Of a stretch of 64,000 nucleotides of DNA, positions 7,493 through 17,553 are shown piece by piece. Position 1 is the first letter of the stretch; each line of letters starts with the position of its first letter. The notes beneath the pieces were generated by a model, which searched no databases, was not told the origin of the DNA, and was given only the letters and a program-made list of their open reading frames with translations. This DNA comes from Nocardia abscessus (lineage in GTDB: Bacteria; Actinomycetota; Actinomycetes; Mycobacteriales; Mycobacteriaceae): contig NZ_JADLQO010000002.1 in the NCBI RefSeq assembly GCF_015477775.1, positions 558,001 through 622,000 of the forward strand, given 5' to 3'. The translations under genes and the position numbers were made by a program.

Positions 7493-10400
7493 GTGTCGGA
7501 CATCGCGATCGTCGGTATCGGCTGCCGCTACGCGGGTGGCATCGACTCACCGGAGTCGTTCTGGGACTTCGTAATCGGGAAGCGCGACGCGGTCACCGAG
7601 ATTCCGGCCGACCGCTGGGACAACCGCCGCTACTACGATCCGGACCACCGTGCGCCGGGTCGCATGTACACCAAGCGGGCGGCATTCCTCACCACCGATC
7701 CGTGGGCTTTCGACCCCGACTTCTTCGGTATCTCCCCGCGCGAGGCGGCGGCCATGGATCCGCAGCAGCGACTCGTCCTGGAGGTAGCCTGGGAGGCGCT
7801 CGACGACGCGGGCATGGCGGGCCACACGGCCGAGGCCTCCGTCGGCGTCTACGTCGGCGCCTTCACCCTCGACCAGCTCGCGGGCGGGTTCACCGGCGCC
7901 GCTCTGCCGCACATCGACATGCACTCCTGCGCGGGGGCGTCGTACACGATGCTGTCCAACCGGATCTCCTATGCACTCGACCTAGACGGTCCCAGCCTGA
8001 CCGTGGACACCGCCTGCTCGTCCTCGTTGGTCGCCCTGCATCTGGCCTGCCAGGCGCTGGCCAACGGCGACTGCCGGACCGCGCTGGCCGGCGGTGTGAA
8101 TCTGATGCTGCGACCGGGCACTTTCGTCGCGATGTGCAAGGGCGGCTTCCTCGCCGAGGACGGGCGCAGCAAGGCCTTCGGGGCGAGCGCGGACGGCTAC
8201 GGTCGTGGCGAGGGCGCCGGCATGGTGGTGCTGAAACCGCTCGCCGACGCCGAACGCGACGGCGACCGGGTCTACGCGGTGCTCGCGGCGACCGGCGCCA
8301 ATCAGGACGGACGCACCACCGCGATCACGGTTCCGAACGCGGACGCGCAGGAGGCGCTGGCGAGATCGGTGTGCGCGCGAGCGGGCATCGCGCCGCACGA
8401 AGTGACCTACGTGGAAGCGCACGGCACCGGGACCCCGGTGGGCGACCCGCTCGAACTGCGCGCGATCGGTCGCGCCTACGGTGCGGTCGAAGGCCGTTCG
8501 ACGCCCCTCCCGGTGGGGTCGGTGAAGGCGACCCTCGGGCACACCGAAGCCGCCGCGGGCATCGCGAGCGTCATCAAATCCGCGCTGGCGATCTCGCACC
8601 GCACACTGCCTCCGCAGGGCTGGCTCGACGACGAGCTCAACCCCGAGATCGATCTGGACAGGTTGCGGCTCACGATTCAGCGCGAGGCCGCGCCCCCCGC
8701 ATCCCGAGTCGACCGGATGACGGTGGCGGTCAACGGATTCGGCTACGGCGGCAGCAACGCGCACGCCATCCTGCGGGAACACCGGCCCGGCCCGGCCGCG
8801 GCGACATCGCTGCCCGCGCATCGTGGCGTGCTCGCCTTGTCCGCACACAGCGATCAGGCCGTCCGTGCGGTGGCGCATGATCTCGCCGCACTCCTGGATC
8901 GCGGCGTCGACCTCGATCATCTCGCCGCGGCGGCGTGGACCAGACGCAAGCACCACCCGTTCCGGGTCGGCCTGCCGTTCACCGACGCCGCCGAGTTGGC
9001 CGCCGACCTCCGCGGTCTCGCCGCAGGCGAGGGCAGGGCCCCGGTGCGCGTCACCGGAAACCCTGGCGCCGGACCGGTTTTCGTGTTCACCGGTATGGGC
9101 CCCCAATGGTGGGGCATGGGTCGCGACCTGCTTGCCACCGACCCCGTGTGCGCCGCGGCGGCCGAGCGCGTCGACACCGCGTTCTCCGCGCTGGCCGGGT
9201 GGTCGATTCGCGCCGAGCTGGCCCGGCCGGAGGCGCAATCCCGGGGCATCGCGACCGAACTCGCTCAGTCCGCCAATTTCCTGCTCCAGGTGGCGCTGTT
9301 CGAAACCCTTGTGGCACGGGGTATCCGGCCCGCTGCCGTCGTCGGCCACAGCGTCGGCGAAGTGTCGGCGGCGTATGTCACCGGTGTGCTGTCACTCGAC
9401 GACGCCGTGGCGGTGGTCTACCACCGCGCCCGTCTGCAGGCGACCACCGCGGGCACCGGCGGCATGCTCGCGGTGGGCCTGTCCGCCGACCAGGCCGAAC
9501 GATTGATCGGCGACGGTGTGGACGTCGCGGCGTACAACGGCCCCGCCTCCGTAACCCTTTCCGGCGCCGTGGACCGGCTGGCCGAGATCGCCGACCATCT
9601 CGGCGAACGCGGCGTTTTCGCGAAGCGCCTTCAGGTGGAGGCGCCGTACCACAGCGCGCTGATGGATCCGATCCTCGATGAGCTGCGCGCCGCCCTGGCC
9701 ACCCTCGCGCCGCGCAAGCCGCAAATTCCCCTCTTCTCCACCGTCACCGGCGCGGCGGTGACCGGCGCGGACTGGGACGCGGGCTACTGGTGTGCCAACG
9801 TCCGCGCGCCTGTGCGCTTCGCCGACGCGATCCGCGCGGCGATCACCGCGGGTGGACGCGTGTTCTTGGAGGTCGGTCCGCACCCGGTGCTCGGCGCGAA
9901 CATCCGCGAGGTGCTGCTGCACACCGGGAAGAAGGGCACCGGCGTGGCGACGCTCGACCGCAAGCAGCCCGACGACCACAGCATGCGTCAGGTGATCGCC
10001 GACCTGTATACCGCGGACGCGCTCGACGTCGGCGCGGTGATCGGCGAAACCCGCGCACCCCATCTGCCGCTGCCCAGATACCCCTGGCAGCGCAAGCGCC
10101 TGCGCGCCGACCTCCCTGAGTTCGGCCACCGACTGCACGGCACACCCGGCCCGTACACCATGCTCGGCGACCCGAGCCCGGACCAGGAGCGGCACTGGAC
10201 GGTCCAGATCGCCGCGGAGCTGCTGCCCTGGATCGATGACCACGTCGTCGACGGCGCCCGGATCCTGCCCGGCACGGCTTATCTGGACGCGGCGCTGAGC
10301 GCGGCGGCCGTGCAGTTCGGCGCGCCGAATACCGCCGGTGTGGCCGCCGTCGAGCACGTCCGCTTCGTCGCGCCGCTGGTGATCGAGCGGGGTGAGGTCC

Positions 10401-13400
10401 CGGTCGTGCGACTGCGGGTCGAGGAATCGACGCGGCGGTTCACCATCCGCTCCCGCGGCGCGATCGGCGACACGTGGACGACGCACGCCACCGGCCGGCT
10501 GGTCGAAGGCGCGATCGACGCGCCCCGGATCGTCGTGCCCGACACCGCGGCGATGACATCGGTCGAGCCCGCCACGCTGTACGCCGGTCTCACCGCCACC
10601 GGCGTCGCGCACGGTCCGTCGTTCCGGCTGGTCCGCGCGGCGTGGGTGGACGGCGACACCGTCGTGGCGAGCGTGGACGCCGCCATCGCGGGCGGCACCG
10701 GTCATCTGGCGCATCCGTGTGTGCTAGACGCCGCCTGGCAGGTCGTCTCGCTCGGCGACGCGGGCGGACCGCGGCAGGCGGGCGCGATGATCCCGGTGGG
10801 TGCGGCCGCGGTGCGCATGTTCGCTCCGTTGCCGAGGCGCGCGGTCGTGGTCGCGCGGCTCACCGCGCCGCTGTGCGCCGACGTCACCGTGCTCGACGCC
10901 GGGCACGATGTGGTGTTGCAGATCGTGGGCGCGAAGTTCCGGGCCGTGCCGTTCGGCCACGGTCCGCTGCGCCGATTGGAACAGCTGTACTACGAGGAGC
11001 GCTGGACGCCGCGCGATCCGATCGATCACTCCGCCCTGCCTTCGGCCGCCCACGCCCACACCGTGGTGGTGCCGCTGGCGGGCGCGCGGCGAAGCAGGGT
11101 GGAGCAGATCACGCGGGGTTCCACCCGCGCGGAGGTGCTCGACATCGATTCGCTCGGCGCCGCATTCGAGAACGTACTGCGGGAGCGGTTGCACGTGGCG
11201 CACACCGCGGAGGGCGTCGAGCGGATCCACGTGTGCGTGCTCGCGGGCACCGGCGCCGATCCGGTGCGTGAGCTGTGGCTGCTGAGCAGGCTGGCGCTGA
11301 TCGTCGAGCGCTTCGCCGATGCGGCGCAGCGGCCGCCGCGCCCACCGACCGGCGACGGCTCCGTCCACGTCACCGTGGTCACCGAACGCGCCTTCGTGCA
11401 TCCCGAGGACACGGCACTGCCCGATCCGGATCACGCCGCGCTGGCCGGCGCCCGCCGCGTCCTGCTGAACGAGCAGCCGCCGCTGCGCTGGCGGCTGGTC
11501 GACGTCGAACCGGAGACCTCCGAGGCCGACCTGCTCGCCGAACTGGCTGTGCCGGGAGCGTTTTCGGCCGACGGCACCGACGAGGTCTTCCTCCGCGACG
11601 GCACGCGATGGTCGACGACCGTGGTGCGCGCGCTGCCGGATCGGCTCGCGGCACTCGACCGGCCCGCGCCGCTGCTCGACGCCGAGGCCAACTTCACGCT
11701 GGACATCCCGCGCTCCCGGGTGCTGTCCCAGCTCGGCTGGCGCCGCGCCGAACGGCGAGCGCCGGGCCCCGGCGAGGTCGAGGTGCGGATGGCCGCGGTC
11801 GGCCTGGGTTTCAAGGATCCGCTCAAAGTGCTCGGCGTCCTCGGTGCGGACGAGCTGGCCGGAACGCATTTCGGCACCGCGCCGGGCATGGCGGGCGCGG
11901 GCACCGTGGTCCGGGTCGGCCCCGACGTCACCCAGCCGCGCGTCGGCGACCGCGTCGGCCTGGCCTCGCCGGGCATGATCGAGCGCTACCACGTGGCGCG
12001 CGCCGAGGTCGTCGGCCCGGCTGCGGACGGCATGCGGCCGGAGGTGTGCACCTCCACCGTCTCCATGGTCACCGCCGAGTACGCGCTGCTGGAGCTGGCG
12101 CGGGTGCGCTCCGGTGAGACGGTGCTGGTGCACGGTGCGGCAGGCGGCGTCGGCGCGGCGGCCGTCCAGCTGGCGAAACTGCACGGCGCCAGGGTGATCG
12201 GCACCGCGAGCAACGACGAGCGGCGCGCCTACGTGCGGGCCCAGGGCGCCGACGACGTGCTGCACTCGCGGTCGCTGAACTTCGTCGACGACGTGCTGCG
12301 CCGCACCCACGGCCGGGGCGCGGACATCGTCATCAGTACCGTCCCCGGCGAGATCGTCCACCAGAACTTCGCCGCGGTAGCGGAGTTCGGCCGGATCGTG
12401 GAGATCGGCAAGGCCGACATCTACACCGGCGGCGTGCTCGACCTGGGCAACTTCGACAAGAACGTCGCCTACTTCTCCTTCGACCTGGACCGGATGCTGA
12501 AGCTGCGCCCCGCCGAGGTGCTCGCCCGCGTCCAAGCGGTCGACGACAAGCTCGCCGACGGCACCTACCGCCCGCTGCCGTATCACTCGTTCGGCGTGCA
12601 CGAGGTGGCCACCGCGTTCGAAGAAGCGCTGCGCTCCACTCGAATCGGCCGCGTCGCGCTCGACCTGACCGGCGCGGCGCCTCCGGTGCGTCCGTGCCCT
12701 GCGGAGGCATCCATCGATCCGGACGGCCGCTATCTGATCACCGGCGGACTCGGCGCCTTCGGCCTGGCCACCGCGCGCTGGCTGGTGCGGCGCGGCGCCC
12801 GGCACCTGGTGCTGGTCGGCCGCCATGGCGCCACCACCGCGGCCGCCCGCGCCCATCTGGAGCAGTGGGGTGCGGAAGGCGTCGAGGCGCTGGTCGAGCG
12901 GACCGACGTCACCGATGCCGCCGCGGTCCGCGCGGTGATCGAGCGGGTGCACACGGCGCGGTCCCCGCTGCGCGGAGTCTTCCACGCCGCGGGCGTGCTG
13001 GACGATCAGCGCATCGCCGCCATGGACCGCGCCGGTCTCGCCGCGGTGTTCCGGCCGAAGCTGGACGGGGCGCGCGCATTGGCCGCCGCGCTGGCCGCCG
13101 CCGAGGTGCGACCGGAGATGATCGTGCTGTTCTCCTCCGGCAGCGCGATCATGGGCGGCATCGGCCAATACTCCTACACCGCGGCCAACCTGGCGTTGCA
13201 ATCCTTCGCCGACCAGCTGGCCCGCCGCGGTCAGCGAGTGCTGTGCGTCGGCTGGGGCGCGATGTCGGGCGGCGGCATGGTCGACTCCGACGAGACCGTG
13301 CAGCGCTACCTGCGCATCGCCGGATTCGACGCGATCGACATGGACGAAGGCGCCGAATACCTCGGTGAGGCTCTGCGGCTAGGGGTGCGCCAGGCGGCGA

Positions 13401-13813
13401 TCATTTCCGTCGAATGGAGCAAGGTGGCGCTGGCCGCACCCCAGCTGGCCTGCACCCCGAGGGTGGCCGAGCTGATCGCGGCCGCCGCCGAGGACGATTC
13501 GGCCCTCGCCCGGCTGCGCGCGGAAGTGACCACCCTCGCCCCGGCCCAGCGCGCCACCGTCGTCGGCTGTCTGCTCGCCGAGCAGCTCGCGGACGTGATG
13601 GGCGTGGCGGCCGACTCCATCGATCCGGCGGTGCCGCTGCCCGAACTCGGCATGGACTCGCTGATGGCCGTCGAATTCGGGGCGCTGGTGAGCAAGACGC
13701 TCGGCGTGGAGATGAACCGTATGCAGCTGGGCCGCTCGTTCAGCCTGGCGCAGGCCGGCGCCCGGATCGCGGATATGGTCGTCGGCTCCGCGGACCGCGC
13801 TCACCACCCCTGA
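7493..13813 (+). CDS. type I polyketide synthase, single fully reducing module (KS-AT-DH-ER-KR-ACP)
   Basis: The 2106-residue synthase starts at GTG 7493 behind AAGGAG. In order: ketosynthase about 1-430 with DTACSSS (Cys175), EAHGTGT and KATLGHTEA; acyltransferase about 520-820 with GHSVGE (Ser620) and the specificity-loop motif PYHSALM, which is neither HAFH (malonyl) nor YASH (methylmalonyl); dehydratase about 880-1150 with His917 and Asp1079; enoylreductase with HGAAGGVG at 1547-1554; ketoreductase with TGGLGAFG from 1750 and Tyr1895, its LDD motif indicating B-type; ACP with GMDSL (Ser2056). All catalytic residues appear intact. There is no thioesterase. The order matches iterative mycocerosic acid synthase-like enzymes, so a reduced, possibly branched, acyl chain is a fair guess. 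No FAAL, Pap or transporter gene adjoins it; PptT, 35 kb away, probably activates the ACP. Confidence 0.95.
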   Translation: MSDIAIVGIGCRYAGGIDSPESFWDFVIGKRDAVTEIPADRWDNRRYYDPDHRAPGRMYTKRAAFLTTDPWAFDPDFFGISPREAAAMDPQQRLVLEVAWEALDDAGMAGHTAEASVGVYVGAFTLDQLAGGFTGAALPHIDMHSCAGASYTMLSNRISYALDLDGPSLTVDTACSSSLVALHLACQALANGDCRTALAGGVNLMLRPGTFVAMCKGGFLAEDGRSKAFGASADGYGRGEGAGMVVLKPLADAERDGDRVYAVLAATGANQDGRTTAITVPNADAQEALARSVCARAGIAPHEVTYVEAHGTGTPVGDPLELRAIGRAYGAVEGRSTPLPVGSVKATLGHTEAAAGIASVIKSALAISHRTLPPQGWLDDELNPEIDLDRLRLTIQREAAPPASRVDRMTVAVNGFGYGGSNAHAILREHRPGPAAATSLPAHRGVLALSAHSDQAVRAVAHDLAALLDRGVDLDHLAAAAWTRRKHHPFRVGLPFTDAAELAADLRGLAAGEGRAPVRVTGNPGAGPVFVFTGMGPQWWGMGRDLLATDPVCAAAAERVDTAFSALAGWSIRAELARPEAQSRGIATELAQSANFLLQVALFETLVARGIRPAAVVGHSVGEVSAAYVTGVLSLDDAVAVVYHRARLQATTAGTGGMLAVGLSADQAERLIGDGVDVAAYNGPASVTLSGAVDRLAEIADHLGERGVFAKRLQVEAPYHSALMDPILDELRAALATLAPRKPQIPLFSTVTGAAVTGADWDAGYWCANVRAPVRFADAIRAAITAGGRVFLEVGPHPVLGANIREVLLHTGKKGTGVATLDRKQPDDHSMRQVIADLYTADALDVGAVIGETRAPHLPLPRYPWQRKRLRADLPEFGHRLHGTPGPYTMLGDPSPDQERHWTVQIAAELLPWIDDHVVDGARILPGTAYLDAALSAAAVQFGAPNTAGVAAVEHVRFVAPLVIERGEVPVVRLRVEESTRRFTIRSRGAIGDTWTTHATGRLVEGAIDAPRIVVPDTAAMTSVEPATLYAGLTATGVAHGPSFRLVRAAWVDGDTVVASVDAAIAGGTGHLAHPCVLDAAWQVVSLGDAGGPRQAGAMIPVGAAAVRMFAPLPRRAVVVARLTAPLCADVTVLDAGHDVVLQIVGAKFRAVPFGHGPLRRLEQLYYEERWTPRDPIDHSALPSAAHAHTVVVPLAGARRSRVEQITRGSTRAEVLDIDSLGAAFENVLRERLHVAHTAEGVERIHVCVLAGTGADPVRELWLLSRLALIVERFADAAQRPPRPPTGDGSVHVTVVTERAFVHPEDTALPDPDHAALAGARRVLLNEQPPLRWRLVDVEPETSEADLLAELAVPGAFSADGTDEVFLRDGTRWSTTVVRALPDRLAALDRPAPLLDAEANFTLDIPRSRVLSQLGWRRAERRAPGPGEVEVRMAAVGLGFKDPLKVLGVLGADELAGTHFGTAPGMAGAGTVVRVGPDVTQPRVGDRVGLASPGMIERYHVARAEVVGPAADGMRPEVCTSTVSMVTAEYALLELARVRSGETVLVHGAAGGVGAAAVQLAKLHGARVIGTASNDERRAYVRAQGADDVLHSRSLNFVDDVLRRTHGRGADIVISTVPGEIVHQNFAAVAEFGRIVEIGKADIYTGGVLDLGNFDKNVAYFSFDLDRMLKLRPAEVLARVQAVDDKLADGTYRPLPYHSFGVHEVATAFEEALRSTRIGRVALDLTGAAPPVRPCPAEASIDPDGRYLITGGLGAFGLATARWLVRRGARHLVLVGRHGATTAAARAHLEQWGAEGVEALVERTDVTDAAAVRAVIERVHTARSPLRGVFHAAGVLDDQRIAAMDRAGLAAVFRPKLDGARALAAALAAAEVRPEMIVLFSSGSAIMGGIGQYSYTAANLALQSFADQLARRGQRVLCVGWGAMSGGGMVDSDETVQRYLRIAGFDAIDMDEGAEYLGEALRLGVRQAAIISVEWSKVALAAPQLACTPRVAELIAAAAEDDSALARLRAEVTTLAPAQRATVVGCLLAEQLADVMGVAADSIDPAVPLPELGMDSLMAVEFGALVSKTLGVEMNRMQLGRSFSLAQAGARIADMVVGSADRAHHP

Positions 13814-13895
13814 CACCGCGGCGAAGCATCGAACACCACTGACGTGACGCCGGTTTCGCGGCCGGTACGCCGGGTATCCGGCCCGAGCGGGAGGT

Positions 13896-14858
13896 GTGAG
13901 CGTGGCGCAGAATGCACAGAGGAAATTCGTGGCGCGACGGCGGCTGCGCGGACCGGCGGATCTGCCGGGCCGGTCGTGGTGGGGCGTGGTGAAGCGATCG
14001 GTCCGCGAATTCCAGGAGGACAATCTCAGCGACTGGGCCGCGTCCCTGACGTACTACAGTGTGCTGTCGCTGTTTCCGGGGCTGATCGTGCTCACCGCCG
14101 GGTTGGGCATGCTGGGGCGCGACGACACCGGCGCGCTGGTCGACACCATCCGCGGGATCGGGCCGGGCAGCGGGACGGACCTGCTCGTCGACGCGGTGAA
14201 CGACATACACGAAGCGCAAGCCCCGGCCGGCCCACTGGCGTTGCTCGGGTTGGCCTCCGCGTTGTGGACCGCGTCGGCCTACATCGGCGCGTTCATGCGC
14301 GCGAGCAACGCCATCTACGACATCGAGGAAGGGCGGCCGCCCTGGAAGACCGTGCCGGTGCGGGTGGCCCTGACCGCCGCGGTGGTCGCCCTGCTGGGCG
14401 TCTGCACGGTCGGCGTGGTGATCAGCGGTTCGCTGGCCGACCACGTAGGCCGGTGGCTCGGGCTCGGGCAGCTCGCGATCACGGTCTGGGGCATCGTCAA
14501 GTGGCCGGTGATGATGGCGCTGATCAGCCTGGTCTTCGCCCTGCTGTACTGGGCGGCTCCGAACGTACGGCAGCCGGGATTCCGCTGGCTGACGCCGGGT
14601 AGCGCGCTGGCCGTCCTGGTCTGGGCGGCCGCTTCCTGGGGCTTCGCGTTCTACGTAAGCCACTTCGGCTCCTACAACCGGGTGTACGGCTCCCTCGGCG
14701 GCGTCGTCGTCTTCCTCGTGTGGCTGTGGATCTCGAATATCGCGGTGCTGCTGGGCGCGGAAGTGGATGCCGAACTCGCGCGAGCGCGCAGCATCGCCCA
14801 CGGCCACCCCGAGGATGCCGAACCTTACCTACCTCCGCGCGACGACCCCGACGAATAA
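13896..14858 (+). CDS. YihY/BrkB-family membrane protein
   Basis: The start is GTG 13896 after GGGAGG; 320 residues. The cytoplasmic N-terminus ends with REFQEDNLSDWAASLTYYSVLSLFPGLIVL, the family's typical opening into the first membrane helix. Five or six further hydrophobic segments follow (for example LALLGLASALWTASAYIGAF, VALTAAVVALLGVCTVGVVIS, MMALISLVFALLYWAAPNV, SYNRVYGSLGGVVVFLVWLWISN). The C-terminus is acidic and soluble. These proteins were once annotated as ribonuclease BN; the transport substrate is unknown. It lies 82 bases after the polyketide synthase on the same strand, but I see no functional link. Confidence 0.92.
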   Translation: MSVAQNAQRKFVARRRLRGPADLPGRSWWGVVKRSVREFQEDNLSDWAASLTYYSVLSLFPGLIVLTAGLGMLGRDDTGALVDTIRGIGPGSGTDLLVDAVNDIHEAQAPAGPLALLGLASALWTASAYIGAFMRASNAIYDIEEGRPPWKTVPVRVALTAAVVALLGVCTVGVVISGSLADHVGRWLGLGQLAITVWGIVKWPVMMALISLVFALLYWAAPNVRQPGFRWLTPGSALAVLVWAAASWGFAFYVSHFGSYNRVYGSLGGVVVFLVWLWISNIAVLLGAEVDAELARARSIAHGHPEDAEPYLPPRDDPDE

Positions 14859-15023
14859 CCAAGCGCAGCAACCGATCCCGATAGACAGCGCGGAGCCGAG
14901 CGCACGGAACAACCACCGGCGCGACTCGGCGAAGCCGTCGGGCTCGAAGTCAGGGAGAGCGCGGGTCGACGGACGCGTAGGTCGGCGACACGGATGATCG
15001 CCGACCTTCGCGCCGCCGATTCG

Positions 15024-15173
15024 TCACCGTCGATCCGCTTCGGTGCTCTGATCGGCTGCGCGGATCGCTTCGGCGAGTTCACCGCGCAAGCGCTCGGCGG
15101 TCGTCTCGTCGCCCGCGTCCTCGGCGGTGGTGATGTCCTGCCGCAGTTGCGCGATCGTGTCCTGCAATGCCAT
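15024..15173 (-). CDS. small helical protein, 49 residues
   Basis: An ATG at 15173 directly preceded by GGGAGGTCTC gives MALQDTIAQLRQDITTAEDAG and continues to EADRR: acidic, entirely helix-forming, with a heptad-like spacing (L, I, L, I, A) suggesting a short coiled coil. Much longer open frames through the same region have no ribosome site. The quality of the site and the clean composition support a real small gene. Function unknown; it is divergent from the AraC regulator. Confidence 0.6.
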   Translation of the reverse strand: MALQDTIAQLRQDITTAEDAGDETTAERLRGELAEAIRAADQSTEADRR

Positions 15174-15558
15174 GAGACCTCCCTCGTCACGTTCTCGAAC
15201 GGCTTCGATGGGAAGGGCGGCGATCCGCCCCTCCTGATCAGGGTGGCCGCTCGAGCGAGGACGAAACACCGCGAGACCCCGGCGGCCGGTCGTGAACCCG
15301 GAAAACCCGCTCGCCTCGATCGGATACCGCGGTGAAATGCAGAGTCCTGAGATTGAACTCGAGAGAAGCGGGTACTCAAGAGGACGATGTGTCGGGGATT
15401 CCAGGTCGCCGCTGCCTCGTATTGTACCGACCGCGTCGGCACCTGCTTCGGTCGTGACCAGTCCGAACGCTGAGCACAGCCGCTCGGCAGACACCCCTAT
15501 CACCCCTACGACGTGCTGGGCGGGATGCCGTATCCGAAAGAGCAGGAGTGTCGCGCCG
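15174..15558. other. intergenic region upstream of the AraC regulator
   Basis: No gene is supported in these 385 bases between the 49-residue ORF and the AraC gene. They must contain both divergent promoters, but I could not place a convincing -35/-10 pair or operator. Confidence 0.4.
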
Positions 15559-16512
15559 ATGGAGTCGTTCGCCTTTCGCAGCGACAGCTTGAGTGACACC
15601 GAAGAATTCCTCAATCTCAACTACACGACCATGCGGATCGGCAACAGCGCCGGGACACCGGTCCGGACGAGCGTCACCCGGGACATACTCGGTCCGGTCA
15701 GCCTCGACGATCTCGAGCTGGACTTCGACATGAGCTATGACGCGCAGCCGTTGGGCAAGATATGCCTGTGCCGAGTGAAGTCGGGCACGATCGAAGAGCA
15801 CTACCGCGACATCGGCACCGACTACTTCCATCCCGGGGAGGTCGGACTGCTCACTCCGCCGGACCTGCCGTATTCGGGGGTGATCCACCGCGCCCACTAC
15901 AGCATCACAATGTTCGACCCGGCTCTGCTCACCCGAGTGGCGGCCACGAGCCCCGATCACGATTTCGAACCGGTCCGGCTGACGGGCCACCGGCCGGTCT
16001 CCCCCGCGGCCGCCGGGCACCTGTCCCGGGTGCTGGAACACATGCGCGACCTCGCCGCCGACCCCACCGCGCGCGAGCAACCGCTGATCACCTCCACCGC
16101 CGCGCAGTACCTGGCCGCCAGCGTGCTGCACGCCCTGCCCAGCACCGCCCACACCGATCCGACGGCGAGCGACCGCAACGATGCCCATCCCGACACGGTG
16201 CGGCGTGCGCTGGCGTATCTCGAGTCCCATGTCCGCGACGACATCGCCGTCACCGACATCGCCGCGGCCGCGTACGTGACCGTCCGCGCACTGCAATTGG
16301 CGTTCCGGCGTCACCTCGACACCACGCCCATGGCGTATCTGCGGCGGCTTCGCCTGCGCGGTGCGCACGAACAACTGCGCGACTGCTCGCCCGAGGACGG
16401 TCACACGGTGACCTCGATCGCCGCCGCGTGGGGCTTCGGCCACCCCGGACGATTCGCGACCACCTACCGCGAAGCGTACGGCCGGTCCCCGTTGACGACG
16501 CTCAACGACTGA
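15559..16512 (+). CDS. AraC-family transcriptional regulator
   Basis: The ATG at 15559 (MESFAFRSDSLSDTEEFLN) gives 317 residues, the usual length; upstream in-frame codons are unlikely to be translated. Residues about 20-190 form an AraC-binding-like sensor domain (TEEFLNLNYTTMRIG, YDAQPLGKICLCRVKSG). The C-terminal third has the two helix-turn-helices: RRALAYLESHVRDDIAVTDIAAAAYVTVRALQLAFRRHLDTTPMAYLRRLRL and TSIAAAWGFGHPGRFATTYREAYGRSP. The effector and targets are unknown. It is convergent with sigF, with a short GC hairpin between them. Confidence 0.93.
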   Translation: MESFAFRSDSLSDTEEFLNLNYTTMRIGNSAGTPVRTSVTRDILGPVSLDDLELDFDMSYDAQPLGKICLCRVKSGTIEEHYRDIGTDYFHPGEVGLLTPPDLPYSGVIHRAHYSITMFDPALLTRVAATSPDHDFEPVRLTGHRPVSPAAAGHLSRVLEHMRDLAADPTAREQPLITSTAAQYLAASVLHALPSTAHTDPTASDRNDAHPDTVRRALAYLESHVRDDIAVTDIAAAAYVTVRALQLAFRRHLDTTPMAYLRRLRLRGAHEQLRDCSPEDGHTVTSIAAAWGFGHPGRFATTYREAYGRSPLTTLND

Positions 16513-16516
16513 TCCA

Positions 16517-16543
16517 GCGCGGCCTGCGTGCGGTCGGCCGCGC
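16517..16543. terminator. GC hairpin between convergent AraC and sigF genes
   Basis: GCGCGGCC (16517-16524) pairs perfectly with GGCCGCGC (16536-16543) around an 11-base loop. It lies four bases after the AraC stop and about 27 bases beyond the sigF stop, so it could terminate both. There is no U-run, as is common in high-GC actinobacteria. Confidence 0.5.
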
Positions 16544-16569
16544 GCACCGCCGGGCATTCGGTGCCGCGA

Positions 16570-17391
16570 TCAGTCGCGCATGGCGCGCTCCCGAAGGTCG
16601 GCGATGGTCCGCGACAGCACCCGGGAGACGTGCATCTGGGACACCCCGAGCACTTCGGCGATCTGCGCTTGCGTGCGCCCTTCGAAGAAGCGCATGCGCA
16701 GCACCCGCCGCTCCCGCTCGGGCAGTTCGGCCAGCAAGGGCGCGACCGCCAGTGCCTCCTCGGTCAGTTCGTAGGAGGGGTCCTCTTCGCCGAAGGTCTC
16801 GGCGACCCGGACCGACGTGCCGCCGGTCTCGTCGTCCTCGACGACGGCGTCGATCGAGTTGGTGGAGTAGGCGTTGCCCGCCAGCAGCGCCTGCGTGACC
16901 TCCAGTAGATCGACGTTCAGTTCCACGGCGATCTCCAAGGCGGTGGGCATCCGCTCCAGGCGCTGGCAGAGCTTTTCCACGGCGGGGCCGATGGTCAACT
17001 GGATCTCCTTGGTCCGGCGCGGCACCCGCACGGCCCAGCTGTGGTCGCGGAAGTGGCGGCGCACTTCGCCCATGATCGTCGGGACCGCGAACGACAGGAA
17101 CGACGGCCCACGAGCCGGGTCGAAGCGGTCGACCGCGAGTACCAAACCCACCGAGGCGATCTGGTACAGGTCGTCATAGCTCTCCCCCCGGCCGACGAAA
17201 CGGCGGGCGATGTGGTCGGCCAGTGGCAAGCACCGGCGCACGATCTCTTCCCGCAACCGAGGGCGTTCGGGGTCGTCGTCGGTCATCCCGCCCAACTTCT
17301 CGAGCCACGGTTCGATGCCGTCGTAGCTGTCGGTTCCGCGGCGCGTCCGGCGCGGAACGGCGGTCCTCTGCTTCGTGGTCGCCAATGCCAT
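16570..17391 (-). CDS. sigF: SigF/SigB-type RNA polymerase sigma factor
   Basis: This 273-residue sigma-70 factor of the SigB/SigF stress group starts at ATG 17391 after AGGAAG. Region 2 is clear: IVRRCLPLADHIARRFVGRGESYDDLYQIASVGLVLAVDRFDP...FAVPTIMGEVRRHFRD. Region 3 follows (IQLTIGPAVEKLCQRLERMPTALEIA). Region 4 has LPERERRVLRMRFFEGRTQAQIAEVLGVSQMHVSRVLSRTI. It directs polymerase to general-stress promoters. Upstream on the same strand lie a STAS antagonist and a PAS-ANTAR protein, but the anti-sigma kinase gene usually next to sigF is missing. A TTGACA occurs in its upstream region. Confidence 0.93.
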   Translation of the reverse strand: MALATTKQRTAVPRRTRRGTDSYDGIEPWLEKLGGMTDDDPERPRLREEIVRRCLPLADHIARRFVGRGESYDDLYQIASVGLVLAVDRFDPARGPSFLSFAVPTIMGEVRRHFRDHSWAVRVPRRTKEIQLTIGPAVEKLCQRLERMPTALEIAVELNVDLLEVTQALLAGNAYSTNSIDAVVEDDETGGTSVRVAETFGEEDPSYELTEEALAVAPLLAELPERERRVLRMRFFEGRTQAQIAEVLGVSQMHVSRVLSRTIADLRERAMRD

Positions 17392-17553
17392 GAGCTTCCT
17401 CGATTCGCCTTCACCTGCCGGTCGACACGCTCACGAGAGGGTGAACGATGCGACGATCGCCGAGTACCGCCCGACGACGATGTCAAGCGATGGCAGGCAG
17501 GTTTGTTCGTATAGTGGACGGCCGACGGTGTGGACGTTCGTTCGCGACGCAGC

